From Chloroflexota bacterium (GTDB taxonomy: Bacteria; Chloroflexota; UBA11872; UBA12225), in assembly GCA_030447525.1 (NCBI GenBank), contig JAUJOR010000015.1, positions 1-64,000 of the forward strand: a stretch of DNA of 64,000 nucleotides, written 5' to 3'. A program made the position numbers and the translations under genes. The notes under the pieces are model-generated. The model was not told the origin of the DNA, did not search any database, and saw nothing but the letters and a program-made list of their open reading frames with translations. Positions 24,601 through 33,136 of the stretch are shown piece by piece. Positions within the stretch are counted from its first letter, which is position 1. Each line of letters opens with the position of its first letter.

Positions 24601-26736
24601 GGCGGTGTTGGCCGCCCGCAGCCAGTCCGGCATCAGCAACCGGGATCGCCCCGCCTGCGCCGGGGGCACCTGTACGACGTCGTCCAGGGGGACGGCGCTC
24701 AGCAGCTGGCGCACCCGCTGGGGAGAGAAGTCCGGCTGCTTCTGGAAGATCAGCACCTTGGGGTGGTCGTAGACGGTAAAGGCTTCCTCGGCCCGATCGT
24801 CGTTGATCACCCAGGGGCCCAGGGTGGGGTAGCTTTGCTCAGTGTGGACGAGCCGGAAGCCCAGGTCGCCGGCAAACAGGCGCCGGTAGTACTCCGTGCT
24901 CATCGGATAGCGCTGAGGCATGCGCGGGATCGACCCGTAGAGCCGGTTGCTGGTCAGGTTGACGTAGTCCGACTGGCTGAGCATCTGGACGAGCATCTCC
25001 ACCTTTTGGGGCTCGTCCGGGTCGTACATCGGGAGCTGCGGGCCACGGTAGAAAGACGGGTCATAGCCCGGCAGGGGCAGGGGCAGGGGGTCGTCCCAGT
25101 GCTCGTTCGCCAGCACCGACCCCCGGGGCAGGTGCTGGTAGATCCACTCCGAGGCGGCGACGCGCGTCACCGGCCGGGTGTAGATGCGCGTAAAGGCGAA
25201 CGACCACAAGGCGCTGGACAGGAGGACCAGGGCCGCCAGGGCCATCGCCCCCGGCGCCCCCCAGCGGGCCACGATCCTGCCCCCGCCGGTCCACATGGCC
25301 GAGAGGCCCCCCCTGTCGGCGCCCGCCCCGCCGGTCGCCGGGCCGGCCTCCGCACGCCGGGCTCGGGCCCAGTCGTAGAGAGCCACCAGGCCCCAGGCCC
25401 CCAAGAGGATGAAAAAGGGGTAGGCCGGGAGGAGGTAGCGCATCGTCTTGTTCAGCACGGAGGCGAAGTAGACGAAGCACAGCGCCGACCAGCTCAGCAC
25501 CAGGAGGTGCTGCCAGCGCCAGCGCCAGAAGAGCGATGCCCCGGCCGCCATGAACCCGGCCCAGGCGGTCAGCCCCAGGGGGATGCCCATGCCCCAGGTC
25601 ACCATGTGGCGCCAGGGGAACAGGAGCGGCTCGGTGCCGGCCCACTGGATGCTCGGTGGGAGGTCAACCGTGCCATCCTGCGTCTTGGCCTGGTAGGTGA
25701 TGTTGTCCAGCCAGCGCGGGCTGAGGCGGAGATCGAACAAGCCGGGGCCGGCAAAGGCGTAGGGCTGGAACACGCGGAAGACGGCGAAGGCCACGATCAA
25801 GGCCAGCAGCCCGCCCCCAATCACCTGGATCATCCGGCCGCTGTCCCACAAGACCGCGGCTTGAGACCTGAGACCAGCTGGAGACTCGACGCTCGAGACA
25901 CCAGACTTCAGGCCGTTCACGAGGTAGATCAACCCGGCCAGGGCGATGATGGGGGTGAAGACCACCATGGAGAGCTTCGTCGCCAGGGCTAGCCCCAGAA
26001 AAGCACCCGCCAGTCCGAAGTGTCGCCAGCGCCCCGTCTCGGCGACGCCGAGGCAGCAGAAAAAGCAGGCCACGGTCAGCGTCACCAGGTAGCTATCGAA
26101 GACGAAGAAGTGGGCCTGCTGAATGTGCAAGACGCAAAAGGCCAGCAGGGCGGCTGCCAGGAGCCCCACCCGCGCCCCGTAGAGGCGCCGGCCGATCCCA
26201 TAGATGAGGACGACGGTCACCAGGTCGGAGAGGCCGGAGAGCGCCCGGCCGAGGAGGTGCACCCGATCGTAGCCGGTGGCGTTCAGCACCTCCGCCAGAG
26301 CGCGGACGGCGAATAGGGGAGCCGTCCCGTAGACAAAGAAGCCAAATCCGACGTTATGTGGATTAAGCCCCGAGCGGGCCGTGTCGAAGTAGCTGGCCAG
26401 GAGGCCGGCGGGTTGGATCGCCACCGGGCCGTCGCGCCCGGCGGCGGCGACGAAGCCCGGCTGGATGGCCGCCGTGACCATGGTCAGGAAGCGTTCGTCC
26501 GGGTGCAGGTGATGGCCGCCGTCCCAGTTCAGGCCGGTGAATCGGAACACCGCCCCGGCCACAAGGATGAGGGCCAGGAGCGCCCACTCCCGCCAATCCT
26601 GTGGCCGTTCCCGTAACCCCCCTGATGCCCGGCGCTGCCAGGACGCCGTGGGGTGCCCGCCGGGGGACGGCGGCGCATCGCGCCCCGGAGCGGCACCGTC
26701 CCCCGTCAAGGCGTCCGCACTCACGGGTCGCTGCAT
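21664..26736 (-). CDS. fusion of GT-C (PMT-like) domain and DUF2298/YYY domain
   Basis: 1690 aa. The N-terminal half begins with a polar tail, then RFTGLNWDGGHHLHPDERF, the luminal acidic motif of GT39/PMT-type GT-C transferases, and about a dozen helices up to ~480, followed by a soluble region to ~700. The second half (about 715-1690) is a full DUF2298/YYY protein with GGYLNYYYFGYVLVA, NEFPFWTFLFADLHPHLMSIP, IGRMNTVFKLYLQ and a soluble C-terminal domain with TVLGWRWHQ. Two linker regions hold low-complexity DNA: six 15-bp units encoding GRGDA at 23816-23905, and GAGAC-rich tracts near 22350 and 25861-25910. One of the largest proteins in the cluster, it probably couples two steps of glycan assembly outside the membrane. 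Confidence 0.85.
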   Translation of the reverse strand: MQRPVSADALTGDGAAPGRDAPPSPGGHPTASWQRRASGGLRERPQDWREWALLALILVAGAVFRFTGLNWDGGHHLHPDERFLTMVTAAIQPGFVAAAGRDGPVAIQPAGLLASYFDTARSGLNPHNVGFGFFVYGTAPLFAVRALAEVLNATGYDRVHLLGRALSGLSDLVTVVLIYGIGRRLYGARVGLLAAALLAFCVLHIQQAHFFVFDSYLVTLTVACFFCCLGVAETGRWRHFGLAGAFLGLALATKLSMVVFTPIIALAGLIYLVNGLKSGVSSVESPAGLRSQAAVLWDSGRMIQVIGGGLLALIVAFAVFRVFQPYAFAGPGLFDLRLSPRWLDNITYQAKTQDGTVDLPPSIQWAGTEPLLFPWRHMVTWGMGIPLGLTAWAGFMAAGASLFWRWRWQHLLVLSWSALCFVYFASVLNKTMRYLLPAYPFFILLGAWGLVALYDWARARRAEAGPATGGAGADRGGLSAMWTGGGRIVARWGAPGAMALAALVLLSSALWSFAFTRIYTRPVTRVAASEWIYQHLPRGSVLANEHWDDPLPLPLPGYDPSFYRGPQLPMYDPDEPQKVEMLVQMLSQSDYVNLTSNRLYGSIPRMPQRYPMSTEYYRRLFAGDLGFRLVHTEQSYPTLGPWVINDDRAEEAFTVYDHPKVLIFQKQPDFSPQRVRQLLSAVPLDDVVQVPPAQAGRSRLLMPDWLRAANTAGGTWSQEFALDGMANRLAPLLWWLVLELLGLLAAPLVWLAFPRLPDRGYGLAKALGLLAVAWLAWWLAAVRLLPWTRLSLALAVLALAAVGVVTWRRHGAPWRAWLRRERRLVLVSEGLFLGAFLLFLLIRAANPDLWHPARGGEKPMEFSYLNAVVRTTYFPPYDPWFAGGYLNYYYFGYVLVAALTKLTGVMPSIAYNVAVPSFYALTAGACFSFAYNLFCLGRWDARPDAGRGDAGRGDAGRGDAGRGDAGRGDAGRGDYAAIGAGLAGFSLVALVGNLDGFGQLVERLAEAGQVRGQAAVPGLAGLVSLVAGVPAVLFGGRPLEAFDFWRASRVIPNNTINEFPFWTFLFADLHPHLMSIPYQVVSLGALLQLACSGQAPRRPADGQRPLVGSAPAALGGDQAWGIAAGRWLWDALGWRRVGEILLLAWLVGALYVINSWEFPTYLLLTAAALIIAELTTRGGLTAAGVTRAVCSAVAIYLLAKPAFRPFWSSYETFYSAVRPWTEDKSRLDHYLIIHGLFVFALVTLALLAGGPSWRRSGWGRYLLARWRRPEAWRRFNSLQEALALRRRPPAFGYALLLLGAGVLLAGFLVRGLPLVAFLTALLALTGAAAWERRDSPALLLSTLLAATGLALGIFVEFFALQGDIGRMNTVFKLYLQVWVMWGLVSAVSLAWALDLIFGPRRSLRAQAPGVTPLLSRPAVRLRPAPGGILLEDIPATAGYGDGDAVEWPPIGDGRALGVETQPSRLGPSRLGPSVLGAQRPGLSWWQWTWLGVAGALVLAVLAFPLGGTLARLADRFNPLPLTLDGMAYMPYATIADGSSEVTALHPAGVTLRAGADYEAIKWLLANVQGSPVVLEASVPEYRWGSRVTTYTGLPTVLGWRWHQVQQRGTYAPLVDQRLRDVQTMFTDPAPGRVMPLFERYRVRYVFVGDLERAYYPADGLAKFDQLTGVFRPVYQQDEVTIYEVIGAWRP
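23816..23905. repeat. six 15-bp tandem units encoding GRGDA
   Basis: Six consecutive copies of a 15-base unit (the last two differ by one base) encode GRGDA repeats in a loop between two transmembrane helices of the GT-C/YYY fusion. Frame is preserved at any copy number. RGD is a eukaryotic integrin motif, but here it is most simply a by-product of the repeat. Confidence 0.92.
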
Positions 26737-26860
26737 CGGTATCTACTGGCCGGCGCCTGGATCGCTCAACGTGCCATCGGGAGACTGCAGACGTGGCCTC
26801 CGTGAGGCACCGAGACCGCGATCTGTAACCATGATCTGGCCGGGGACGCCGCGCCGGCCG

Positions 26861-27715
26861 CTACGGCTTGGTCGCGGTGAAGAAGTAATAGGCCCCATCC
26901 GGGACGGCAATCTGACGGGCAAAGTGTACCACCCTCCCCTCCAGCCATCGCTCCCATGGGAGGTAGCGCCGCTTCTCCGGCCACAGCACCCAGCGCCCGG
27001 TGAGGCGCTTGCTCACTAACGTCGGCGCCCCGTAGTAGTGGCTCAGGTCGAAGAAGCCCATTGCCTCCGGGCGGAGGTAAGACGTCCACGTCTCCACCTG
27101 CAGCCCTACCGCCTCCAGCCGGCCGATCCAGGCCTCCCGGCTGTAGGTGTGGTAGTGGCGGGAGATGCGGTTGAACCAGCGTCCATAGGCCGCGGCTGCG
27201 TCCGGGCGGCCCACCCGACTCAACGCCCGGGGCCAGAAGAGGGAGGTGGCGAAGCGCTCGCTGGGGACGGTGATCACCAGTTTGCCCCCCGGCCGGAGCA
27301 CCCGCGCGATCTCGCCCAGGGCGGCCCCCAGGGGGGGGATGTGCTCCAAGACGCAGTTACTCACCACCCCACCAAATGCCCCGGCGGGGAACGGCAGGGC
27401 GTCCGCGCTCCCCACCAGCACCTGCCGGTAAGCCCCCGTGCGGGACGCCTGGGCCGCGCTCGCCGGATGGGGGTCAATCCCGGCGTCGACCGTTGTGCCC
27501 AGGCAGCTGGCGGCGAAGTGGCCGTCCCCGCAGCCGACGTCGAGCAGGGGATGGGGGAGGGTCTCGGCCCCGACGAGGAGGCACTCCACGACGCGGATCA
27601 TCGCCCGATGCACCGGCAGGGTGGCCAGGTGGTGCCGGACGGCAGCCGGCGCGCGGGCCAGCAGCTCCGGCGTCGCCTGCACCAGGCGGGGCTCTGCCCC
27701 GCGCTGCGCTACCAC
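26861..27715 (-). CDS. class I SAM-dependent methyltransferase of the glycan cluster
   Basis: 284 aa from GTG 27715, which overlaps the upstream flippase gene by 7 bases. Motif I LLDVGCGDGHF, acidic motif GIDPHP, then VVSNCVLEHIPPL and LRPGGKLVITVPSE define a methyltransferase type 11 domain. The later RISRHYHTYSREAWIGRLEAVGL segment is typical of enzymes near polysaccharide and lipid-sugar genes. Tight coupling to the flippase suggests it modifies the lipid-linked glycan, but the acceptor is not known. Confidence 0.8.
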   Translation of the reverse strand: MVAQRGAEPRLVQATPELLARAPAAVRHHLATLPVHRAMIRVVECLLVGAETLPHPLLDVGCGDGHFAASCLGTTVDAGIDPHPASAAQASRTGAYRQVLVGSADALPFPAGAFGGVVSNCVLEHIPPLGAALGEIARVLRPGGKLVITVPSERFATSLFWPRALSRVGRPDAAAAYGRWFNRISRHYHTYSREAWIGRLEAVGLQVETWTSYLRPEAMGFFDLSHYYGAPTLVSKRLTGRWVLWPEKRRYLPWERWLEGRVVHFARQIAVPDGAYYFFTATKP

Positions 27716-28815
27716 CTCACGCCCCTGGTTCCGCGCCGGAGCTGCGCCGTCGTAGCGGGTGGAGGTAGGGGTGGCTCCGGCGCCTCAACGCCCTCTCCGG
27801 CGTCCGGCGCGGCGGACTGTCCGCGTGGGGAGAGCGGACGCCACAGATCGCCCAGGACGTACTTCTGGCCAGCCATGCCGGAGACGAACAGCACCGCCCC
27901 GGCCAGGGTAAAGCTGCCAAAGCCCAGGGCGTGCAGGGCGAAGGCGAAGGCCAGGGCCGCCGATTCGTCCACGTTGAACAGGCGCAACGTCTGGACGGCG
28001 ATGTAGTGATAGACGCCGACGTAGCCGGGGGCCGAAGGGACGGTCATGCCGAGGTTCGTCGTCACCAGGACGAGGGCCGCCGCCGTCCAGGGGGCGTCGA
28101 GGTGGAAGGCCCGCATCGTCAGCCAGACGGTCAGCAAGGCCACGCCCCACAGGAGGACGGAAAGGACGACGTGCGTCGCCAGCAAGCCTGGCCGGCGCAG
28201 GGCGTCGGCCGAATCGAGCACCAGATGCAGCACGCGCGAGGGGCGCAGGCGCGCCAGGACGGGGAGCGGGTCGAGCCGGCGCTCCGTCCATGCCACCAGG
28301 GGCCGGCGCAGGTAGCCGGCGACGAAGAACGCCACTGCCAGCGCCCCGAAGGCGACCGACGCCTTTACGCCCATCCCGGTGATCTCCGGGGGGAGTGGGA
28401 GCAGGGTGACCAGCCCCCCGAGAGCCATCAACAGCACCAGGACGTCCAGGATCTTTTCCACGAAGATCGTCCCAATGGCCCGCGCCGGGCTGATCCTTTC
28501 CGCCTGCCCAAGGAGCGAGGCGCGGATGAGCTCCCCCACCCGGCCGGGGAGCACGGTGTTGAACATGTATCCGATCAGAGTAGCCGAGGTGCTGCCCCAC
28601 AGGCTGACCCTATCTTGTGGCAGGAACAGGAGCTGCCAGCGCCAGCAGCGCAGCCACAAGGCGACGGCCATACTGAGCACGGAGAGGGCCAGCCACCCCA
28701 CGTCGGCCTGGGCGAACGACGCCCCCGTCTGCGCCAGGTCGACCTGGCGCAGGAGCAGGACGAGGCAGATGGCGCTGATCGCTCCACCGATGAGCAGCGA
28801 GCGCCACTTCACCAT
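27709..28815 (-). CDS. AglD/LPG-synthase-TM type flippase-like membrane protein
   Basis: 368 aa with about eight transmembrane helices. The pattern WLRCWRWQLLFLP, then YMFNTVLPGRVGELIRASLLG and FVEKILDVLVLL, is characteristic of PF03706 (lysylphosphatidylglycerol synthase transmembrane/UPF0104). Archaeal AglD and AglR-like proteins of this family take part in lipid-linked sugar handling. The soluble C-terminal tail is short, so this is the membrane domain without the LPG-synthase catalytic part. In this cluster, translocating a polyprenol-linked sugar is the most economical role (inference). Confidence 0.8.
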   Translation of the reverse strand: MVKWRSLLIGGAISAICLVLLLRQVDLAQTGASFAQADVGWLALSVLSMAVALWLRCWRWQLLFLPQDRVSLWGSTSATLIGYMFNTVLPGRVGELIRASLLGQAERISPARAIGTIFVEKILDVLVLLMALGGLVTLLPLPPEITGMGVKASVAFGALAVAFFVAGYLRRPLVAWTERRLDPLPVLARLRPSRVLHLVLDSADALRRPGLLATHVVLSVLLWGVALLTVWLTMRAFHLDAPWTAAALVLVTTNLGMTVPSAPGYVGVYHYIAVQTLRLFNVDESAALAFAFALHALGFGSFTLAGAVLFVSGMAGQKYVLGDLWRPLSPRGQSAAPDAGEGVEAPEPPLPPPATTAQLRRGTRGVRW

Positions 28816-28884
28816 CGTTGTCGATAGTAACGGCTAAGGATCGCCACCTGCGGCGCGTGCCCGGAGCACCCCGGCCACCAGGGC

Positions 28885-31083
28885 TTACGGCGCGCTCGTG
28901 GCACCGGGTGGCAGCAAGACGGTGACGAAGTACGGTAGCCCGCCGGTGTCCGCCAGGGCGTGGACGTGCCGCACGGCCGTCGGGTACCAGTGGGCCAGGC
29001 GGTCGAGGGCGGCTTGGTCGTCCGGGTGGACGACGTAGAGACGCTGGCGGGGTAGGCCATCCGCCTTGCGGGCGTCGTCCACGCTGGGGATCAGGGGCTG
29101 CCAGCGGATGTCCCCGGTCTGGATGGCCACCAGGCGGCTGTCGAACCAGTGGGCCCAGGGGAGGATGTAGACGTCTTCCCGCCGTCCACCCAGGGCCAGG
29201 AAGCCGTTCACCACCCGGGCCACCTGCGTGGTGTGCTGTGAGGCCTGGCTGTGCTGGCGGGCGTAGATGCTGAAGTACTGGTAGACGTTGATGCGCACGA
29301 TGGGGACGAGCAGAACGGCTACGGTCGCCACGGCGACCGTCCGGCTGAGGACCCCCTGTTGCACGTGCAGGGTCCCCTGGCCAGGCCTGCGCCCCCAGAA
29401 CCTCTCCCTCTCGGCGGCGACGCCCAGGGCAGGTCCACCGGCCGCGGCCAGGAGGGCCAGGCGCCGCGCCAGGAGCATGACCGGGAGGGCAACGAGCATG
29501 GCCACCACGGGGATGGCCATCCCGCTGCGCACCGTGCTGGGGTTCTCACCCGGGTAGGCCAGGCTGAGCATGGACGGTAGGAGGGCGCCGCAGAGGAGGA
29601 GAAAGAGGTACAGGTACGGCAGCTCCCGGTAGCGCAGCAGGCGATAGAGCCCGTAGGCGCAGCCGAGGAGGAAGAGGGCCCCGCTGATGGGATCGAGCAT
29701 CCGCTCGCCGGGGATGGTGTTCACCCACACCACGTCCCCCCGCCAGTTGAACATCAGTAAGGCGTTCTTGACATTGTCCAGGAAGACGCCCAGGAGGTCA
29801 GGGGGGATGGCGTTCTGGGCGTCCGAGCTGAGGCGCGTCACCCCGCGGTTGAGGAAGCTCTGGGGCTCCTCCACGGCGTAGCGGGCCAGAGGCATGCACG
29901 CCAGCAGGGCCATCACCCCCATCAGAGCGGTGTCCATTACCAGGCGGCGGACGCGTCTCGCTGGCTCCCGGCGCCGCACGTCGGCGGCGAGGGCGACGCC
30001 CAGACACGCCAGCACGGCCACCGGCGCCAGGCGCAGGGCGGTGTAGGTGTGCTGGGCCAATCCTAAGGCCAGCCCGCAGAGAAGGAAGTCGTTGCGCCGC
30101 CGGTCGCGGATGGCTTTGACCAGAAAGTAGAAGATGGCGGCGCCAAAGGCCGGGGGGAAGGGGAAGCGTAGCCCCACGCGGGCCACCTGCCACAGCCAAC
30201 GGGTGCTACCCAGGATGGCCGTGGCCAGCAGGGCCAGGCCGGTGCCGAACAAGAGGCGGGTCAGCAGAAAGGTGAACGGCAACGTACAGGCGGCCACCAG
30301 GACGGTGCCCAGCTTCATGGTCAGATAGCTCAGCCCGGTCAGTGGGGCCATGGCGGCGATAAGGTAGAACTGCAGGGCCTCGCGCCCGGTGTTGCGGGGG
30401 AAGAAGATGCGGTACTGCCCGTCCAGGACGTCCTGGGCATCGAGGAGCTTCTCGGCGTGATCGGAGGTCATCTCCGCCGGGACGTCGGCGATGCGGTACA
30501 GGAGCAGGGACAGGGAGACGAGGGAGATGGCCCCCAGGGCCACGCCCGTGCCGGAGAGGCGAAGGCCCGTCGCCTCCCCGGCGCCGGCCGGGGCCATCAA
30601 CCGCACCAGCCATTTCCCTGGGCTTGAGACGAGAGACCAGGGGCTTGAGACGTCCCCTTGCCAGCAGGCCGCCAGCCCTAGGGCCATGGACAGCAGCCAG
30701 GTGGTGACGTTGAAGGGGGTGAACCGGTTTCCCCCGCAAGCCACGAAGGTGATGCCTCCTAATGTGAGGGCCAGCAAGGCCAAGAGGAGGCGGATGTCGC
30801 GGCGCGACCCGGTCGCCGCCGGGGTATGAGCGCCGGAATGTCCGGATGGGCAGGTCAACAGACTGGTGGCCGTCCCGCGCGGTGAGTCCGCGCCTAGCAA
30901 GCCCCCGACGAACAGGGCTACCGACCCACAAAACGCGGCCAGGGCCGCCCCTCCGGACAGCCCCTCCATCACCAGGCGCTGCGTCGCAATGGCGGCCACC
31001 ACCCCGCCGACCAGGGCGGCCGTCGACAGCGCGTTGGGGCTCTCCGGCGTCGGAGACCCCTTGATCTCACTACTCCCCCCCAC
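28885..31083 (-). CDS. GT-C type multi-pass glycosyltransferase-like protein
   Basis: About 732 aa if translation starts at GTG 31083, which has GGCGGGA a few bases upstream and overlaps the previous stop (31070-31072). GTG at 31134 is an alternative with no visible ribosome site. It has about 12 helices. After the third or fourth, EMTSDHAEKLLDAQDVLDGQ resembles the first acidic loop of GT39-like transferases, and FPRNTGREALQFY follows as in that family. The soluble C-terminal end has GDIRWQPLIPS and VYVVHP-like strands. One linker (about residues 150-165) is encoded by a GAGAC-rich repeat at 30624-30652. Donor and acceptor are unknown. Confidence 0.7.
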   Translation of the reverse strand: MGGSSEIKGSPTPESPNALSTAALVGGVVAAIATQRLVMEGLSGGAALAAFCGSVALFVGGLLGADSPRGTATSLLTCPSGHSGAHTPAATGSRRDIRLLLALLALTLGGITFVACGGNRFTPFNVTTWLLSMALGLAACWQGDVSSPWSLVSSPGKWLVRLMAPAGAGEATGLRLSGTGVALGAISLVSLSLLLYRIADVPAEMTSDHAEKLLDAQDVLDGQYRIFFPRNTGREALQFYLIAAMAPLTGLSYLTMKLGTVLVAACTLPFTFLLTRLLFGTGLALLATAILGSTRWLWQVARVGLRFPFPPAFGAAIFYFLVKAIRDRRRNDFLLCGLALGLAQHTYTALRLAPVAVLACLGVALAADVRRREPARRVRRLVMDTALMGVMALLACMPLARYAVEEPQSFLNRGVTRLSSDAQNAIPPDLLGVFLDNVKNALLMFNWRGDVVWVNTIPGERMLDPISGALFLLGCAYGLYRLLRYRELPYLYLFLLLCGALLPSMLSLAYPGENPSTVRSGMAIPVVAMLVALPVMLLARRLALLAAAGGPALGVAAERERFWGRRPGQGTLHVQQGVLSRTVAVATVAVLLVPIVRINVYQYFSIYARQHSQASQHTTQVARVVNGFLALGGRREDVYILPWAHWFDSRLVAIQTGDIRWQPLIPSVDDARKADGLPRQRLYVVHPDDQAALDRLAHWYPTAVRHVHALADTGGLPYFVTVLLPPGATSAP

Positions 31084-33127
31084 GACGTCCCGCCAAGCGC
31101 CAGTTGTAGGCGGCCAGGGCGATGCCCCCGCCACAGAGCAGGAGCCCCAGCGGCGCGTCCCAGGGCCGGTAGCGGAAGGTGACCGTATGGCCCCCGGCGG
31201 GGAGGTCGACGGTCAGCCAGCGCCCCGCCTGCAGCGGGGCCGGACGCCCGTCTACGTACGCCCGCCAGCCAGGCCAACTGTTCTCCTTCACGGTCAACAC
31301 CCCCGGCCAGGGGGCGTCGCAGCGGACGTCGATATCTCCCGCCACGCCGTGAGCGGCGCACACCGTACGCTGCCCCCCCTCGTGGGCGACGGTGGCATAC
31401 TCCCGCCCCGCGGGGGCGGCGTAGATGGACAGCCCGCCGGCCGCCCCCTGCTCGGTCATGCCCGGGGGCGGTCCGGAGCGGCTCCCTTCGAGCACCGGCG
31501 CTGGCGGCGGCCGCCCCTTCCAGTGCCAGCGTTGGATCCCGTTGGCCATCTTCAAGCCTCTGCCGGTGGCTGCCTCGGTCCAGAAGTGCTCCCCGAAGGG
31601 GAGATTCACCCATTGCAGATCGGATGTGCTCAAGGCGTCTAACACCGCTGGAAGCTCAGCGCCGTAGCGGTCGGCGTGAATCCACTGCCGGCTAAAGGCG
31701 GCCACGTCCATCAGGGCCACGAGCAAGGGGGCGGCCAGGAGCCAGCGAACATCTAACGCCAGGGGCGGCCGGCCGGCGGTGGATGACGTCAAGGCCAGGC
31801 CAGGGGGCAGCCGGGAGCGCCCCAACGGCCGCGCCAGCCGGTCGACGGCAACGGCGGCCGCGCCCAGCAGGCAAGGCACGGCCAGCCCGGCGATGACCGA
31901 GGGGAAGCGGATCCCCGCGAGCTGCACGGCCAGCCACGGCAGGGGGGCATGGCTCGCCAGCCAGGACAGGGGCGCTGCGCTGGCCACCCACATGGACAAG
32001 CAGGTGACGGTGGCGAGGTACAGCCCCACCCGCCGCGCCTCCCGTCCGCCCCCCCAGCTCCAGCTCAGCCCCCCAAGGGCCAGGATAACGGCGATCCAGC
32101 CGATGTAGTTCACGTACAGCGCCGGGTAAGGCAGCTTGTGCAAGATCTCTGACTTATAGAAGTGAAAGTCGTTGACCACCAGATTCAGGGGCACGTACCG
32201 CAGGGGCTGGGCGCTACCGAAAGTGGGATCGATCTCCTTGCCGAACTGGGGCAGGAAATGCAGGAACGGCACCAGAAAGGGGGCCGCCAGCAGCGCCCCC
32301 AGGACGGCCGCCAGGGCGTACCGCTTCCCCACCAGGATCATCTGGCGGGGCTGTGCGGGGAGCAGCAGGGCGACGGCGGGGAGGGTGCACAACAGTCCGA
32401 TCTGCATATACCCCTGCCCGGCCATCGCGGCCAGGGCCAGCGTTACCCCCAGGGCAACGGCCGCTCGCCGGCTCCCGCTGCGGCTCACGGCGATCAAGGG
32501 GGGCAAGACCAGGGCGCAGGCCGCCGTCGAGACTACCCAGGCAAACGCCCCCAGCTCCATGCGCCCGGCCAGGTTGCCGGCCGCCACGGCCATGCCGGCG
32601 CTCCACAGGCGCGCCGTGCGCCCCAGCCCCAGCACGCACCCCAACCACCACTGCGCCACGCCGGCCATGAAGAAAGAGCCCATCAACGCCAGCTTGGCGC
32701 CGCTGGCTACCCCCCAGATCAGGGTGGGCAGGGCCACTATAGGGTGCAGGGTGCTCCCATAAGGATCAGCCAGGGCGGGAGCCCCACCCTGCATGCTCCC
32801 GTTCCACAGGGCGCACCAACCACACTGTCGGGCCCACGTCCACAAGTGGTGCAGCTGGATGGTGGAGACGTACTCCCTCCCCAAGGGCACGACGGCCGGG
32901 TCGAAATCACGGTATGGACGCGTGATCATCAGCGTCCAGGCAAGAATAGTCAGCAGCTCGGCCAGGGCCAGGGCCCGCTCTCTCGCGCCGGCGTCCCACG
33001 GGAGCCTCGAGAGCCTGGCCGGCGCCGTCATAGGGGCCGGCACGGGGGGAGCGCCGGGCACGCCACTGCCCATTGGGAGTCCCGGCGGGCGGGTGATGGC
33101 CCCTCGCAGCGCACTCCGCCAGGCCAT
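31070..33127 (-). CDS. YfhO-like multi-pass membrane protein
   Basis: 685 aa from ATG 33127, preceded by GGGCGGGTG. The frame extends to 33358 but that part is low-complexity and has no credible site. It has about 12 helices, with an acidic first loop (ITRPYRDFDPAVVPLGREYVS) and a luminal WNGSMQGGAPALADP segment like those in YfhO (PF09586) and related GT-C proteins. The C-terminal beta-rich domain (SWPGWRAYVDGRPAPLQAG) is also typical of YfhO. Bacillus YfhO is implicated in glycosylating lipoteichoic acid. It is the first gene of the minus-strand glycan cluster, and its start codon lies in a hairpin arm. Confidence 0.7.
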   Translation of the reverse strand: MAWRSALRGAITRPPGLPMGSGVPGAPPVPAPMTAPARLSRLPWDAGARERALALAELLTILAWTLMITRPYRDFDPAVVPLGREYVSTIQLHHLWTWARQCGWCALWNGSMQGGAPALADPYGSTLHPIVALPTLIWGVASGAKLALMGSFFMAGVAQWWLGCVLGLGRTARLWSAGMAVAAGNLAGRMELGAFAWVVSTAACALVLPPLIAVSRSGSRRAAVALGVTLALAAMAGQGYMQIGLLCTLPAVALLLPAQPRQMILVGKRYALAAVLGALLAAPFLVPFLHFLPQFGKEIDPTFGSAQPLRYVPLNLVVNDFHFYKSEILHKLPYPALYVNYIGWIAVILALGGLSWSWGGGREARRVGLYLATVTCLSMWVASAAPLSWLASHAPLPWLAVQLAGIRFPSVIAGLAVPCLLGAAAVAVDRLARPLGRSRLPPGLALTSSTAGRPPLALDVRWLLAAPLLVALMDVAAFSRQWIHADRYGAELPAVLDALSTSDLQWVNLPFGEHFWTEAATGRGLKMANGIQRWHWKGRPPPAPVLEGSRSGPPPGMTEQGAAGGLSIYAAPAGREYATVAHEGGQRTVCAAHGVAGDIDVRCDAPWPGVLTVKENSWPGWRAYVDGRPAPLQAGRWLTVDLPAGGHTVTFRYRPWDAPLGLLLCGGGIALAAYNWRLAGRRGGE

Positions 33128-33136
33128 CACCCGCCC
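33087..33136 (-). promoter_or_regulatory. hairpin sequestering RBS and start of the YfhO-like gene
   Basis: Bases 33087-33101 and 33122-33136 are perfect 15-base inverted repeats separated by 20 bases. In the minus-strand mRNA the 5' arm contains the GGGCGGGTG ribosome site and the ATG; the 3' arm is codons ~9-14 of the gene. Folding would hide the start. This is seen in sequence; the regulatory role is inferred. Confidence 0.6.

Noticed and set aside
23521..25992. 823-codon plus-strand open frame opposite the GT-C/YYY fusion
   Set aside because: Antisense shadow of a high-GC gene; composition is Gly/Pro/Gln/Arg-rich without recognisable domains.
26737..33127. Prophage or integrative element in the glycan cluster
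   Set aside because: No integrase, att-like repeats, tRNA or phage genes were seen, and base composition matches the flanks.
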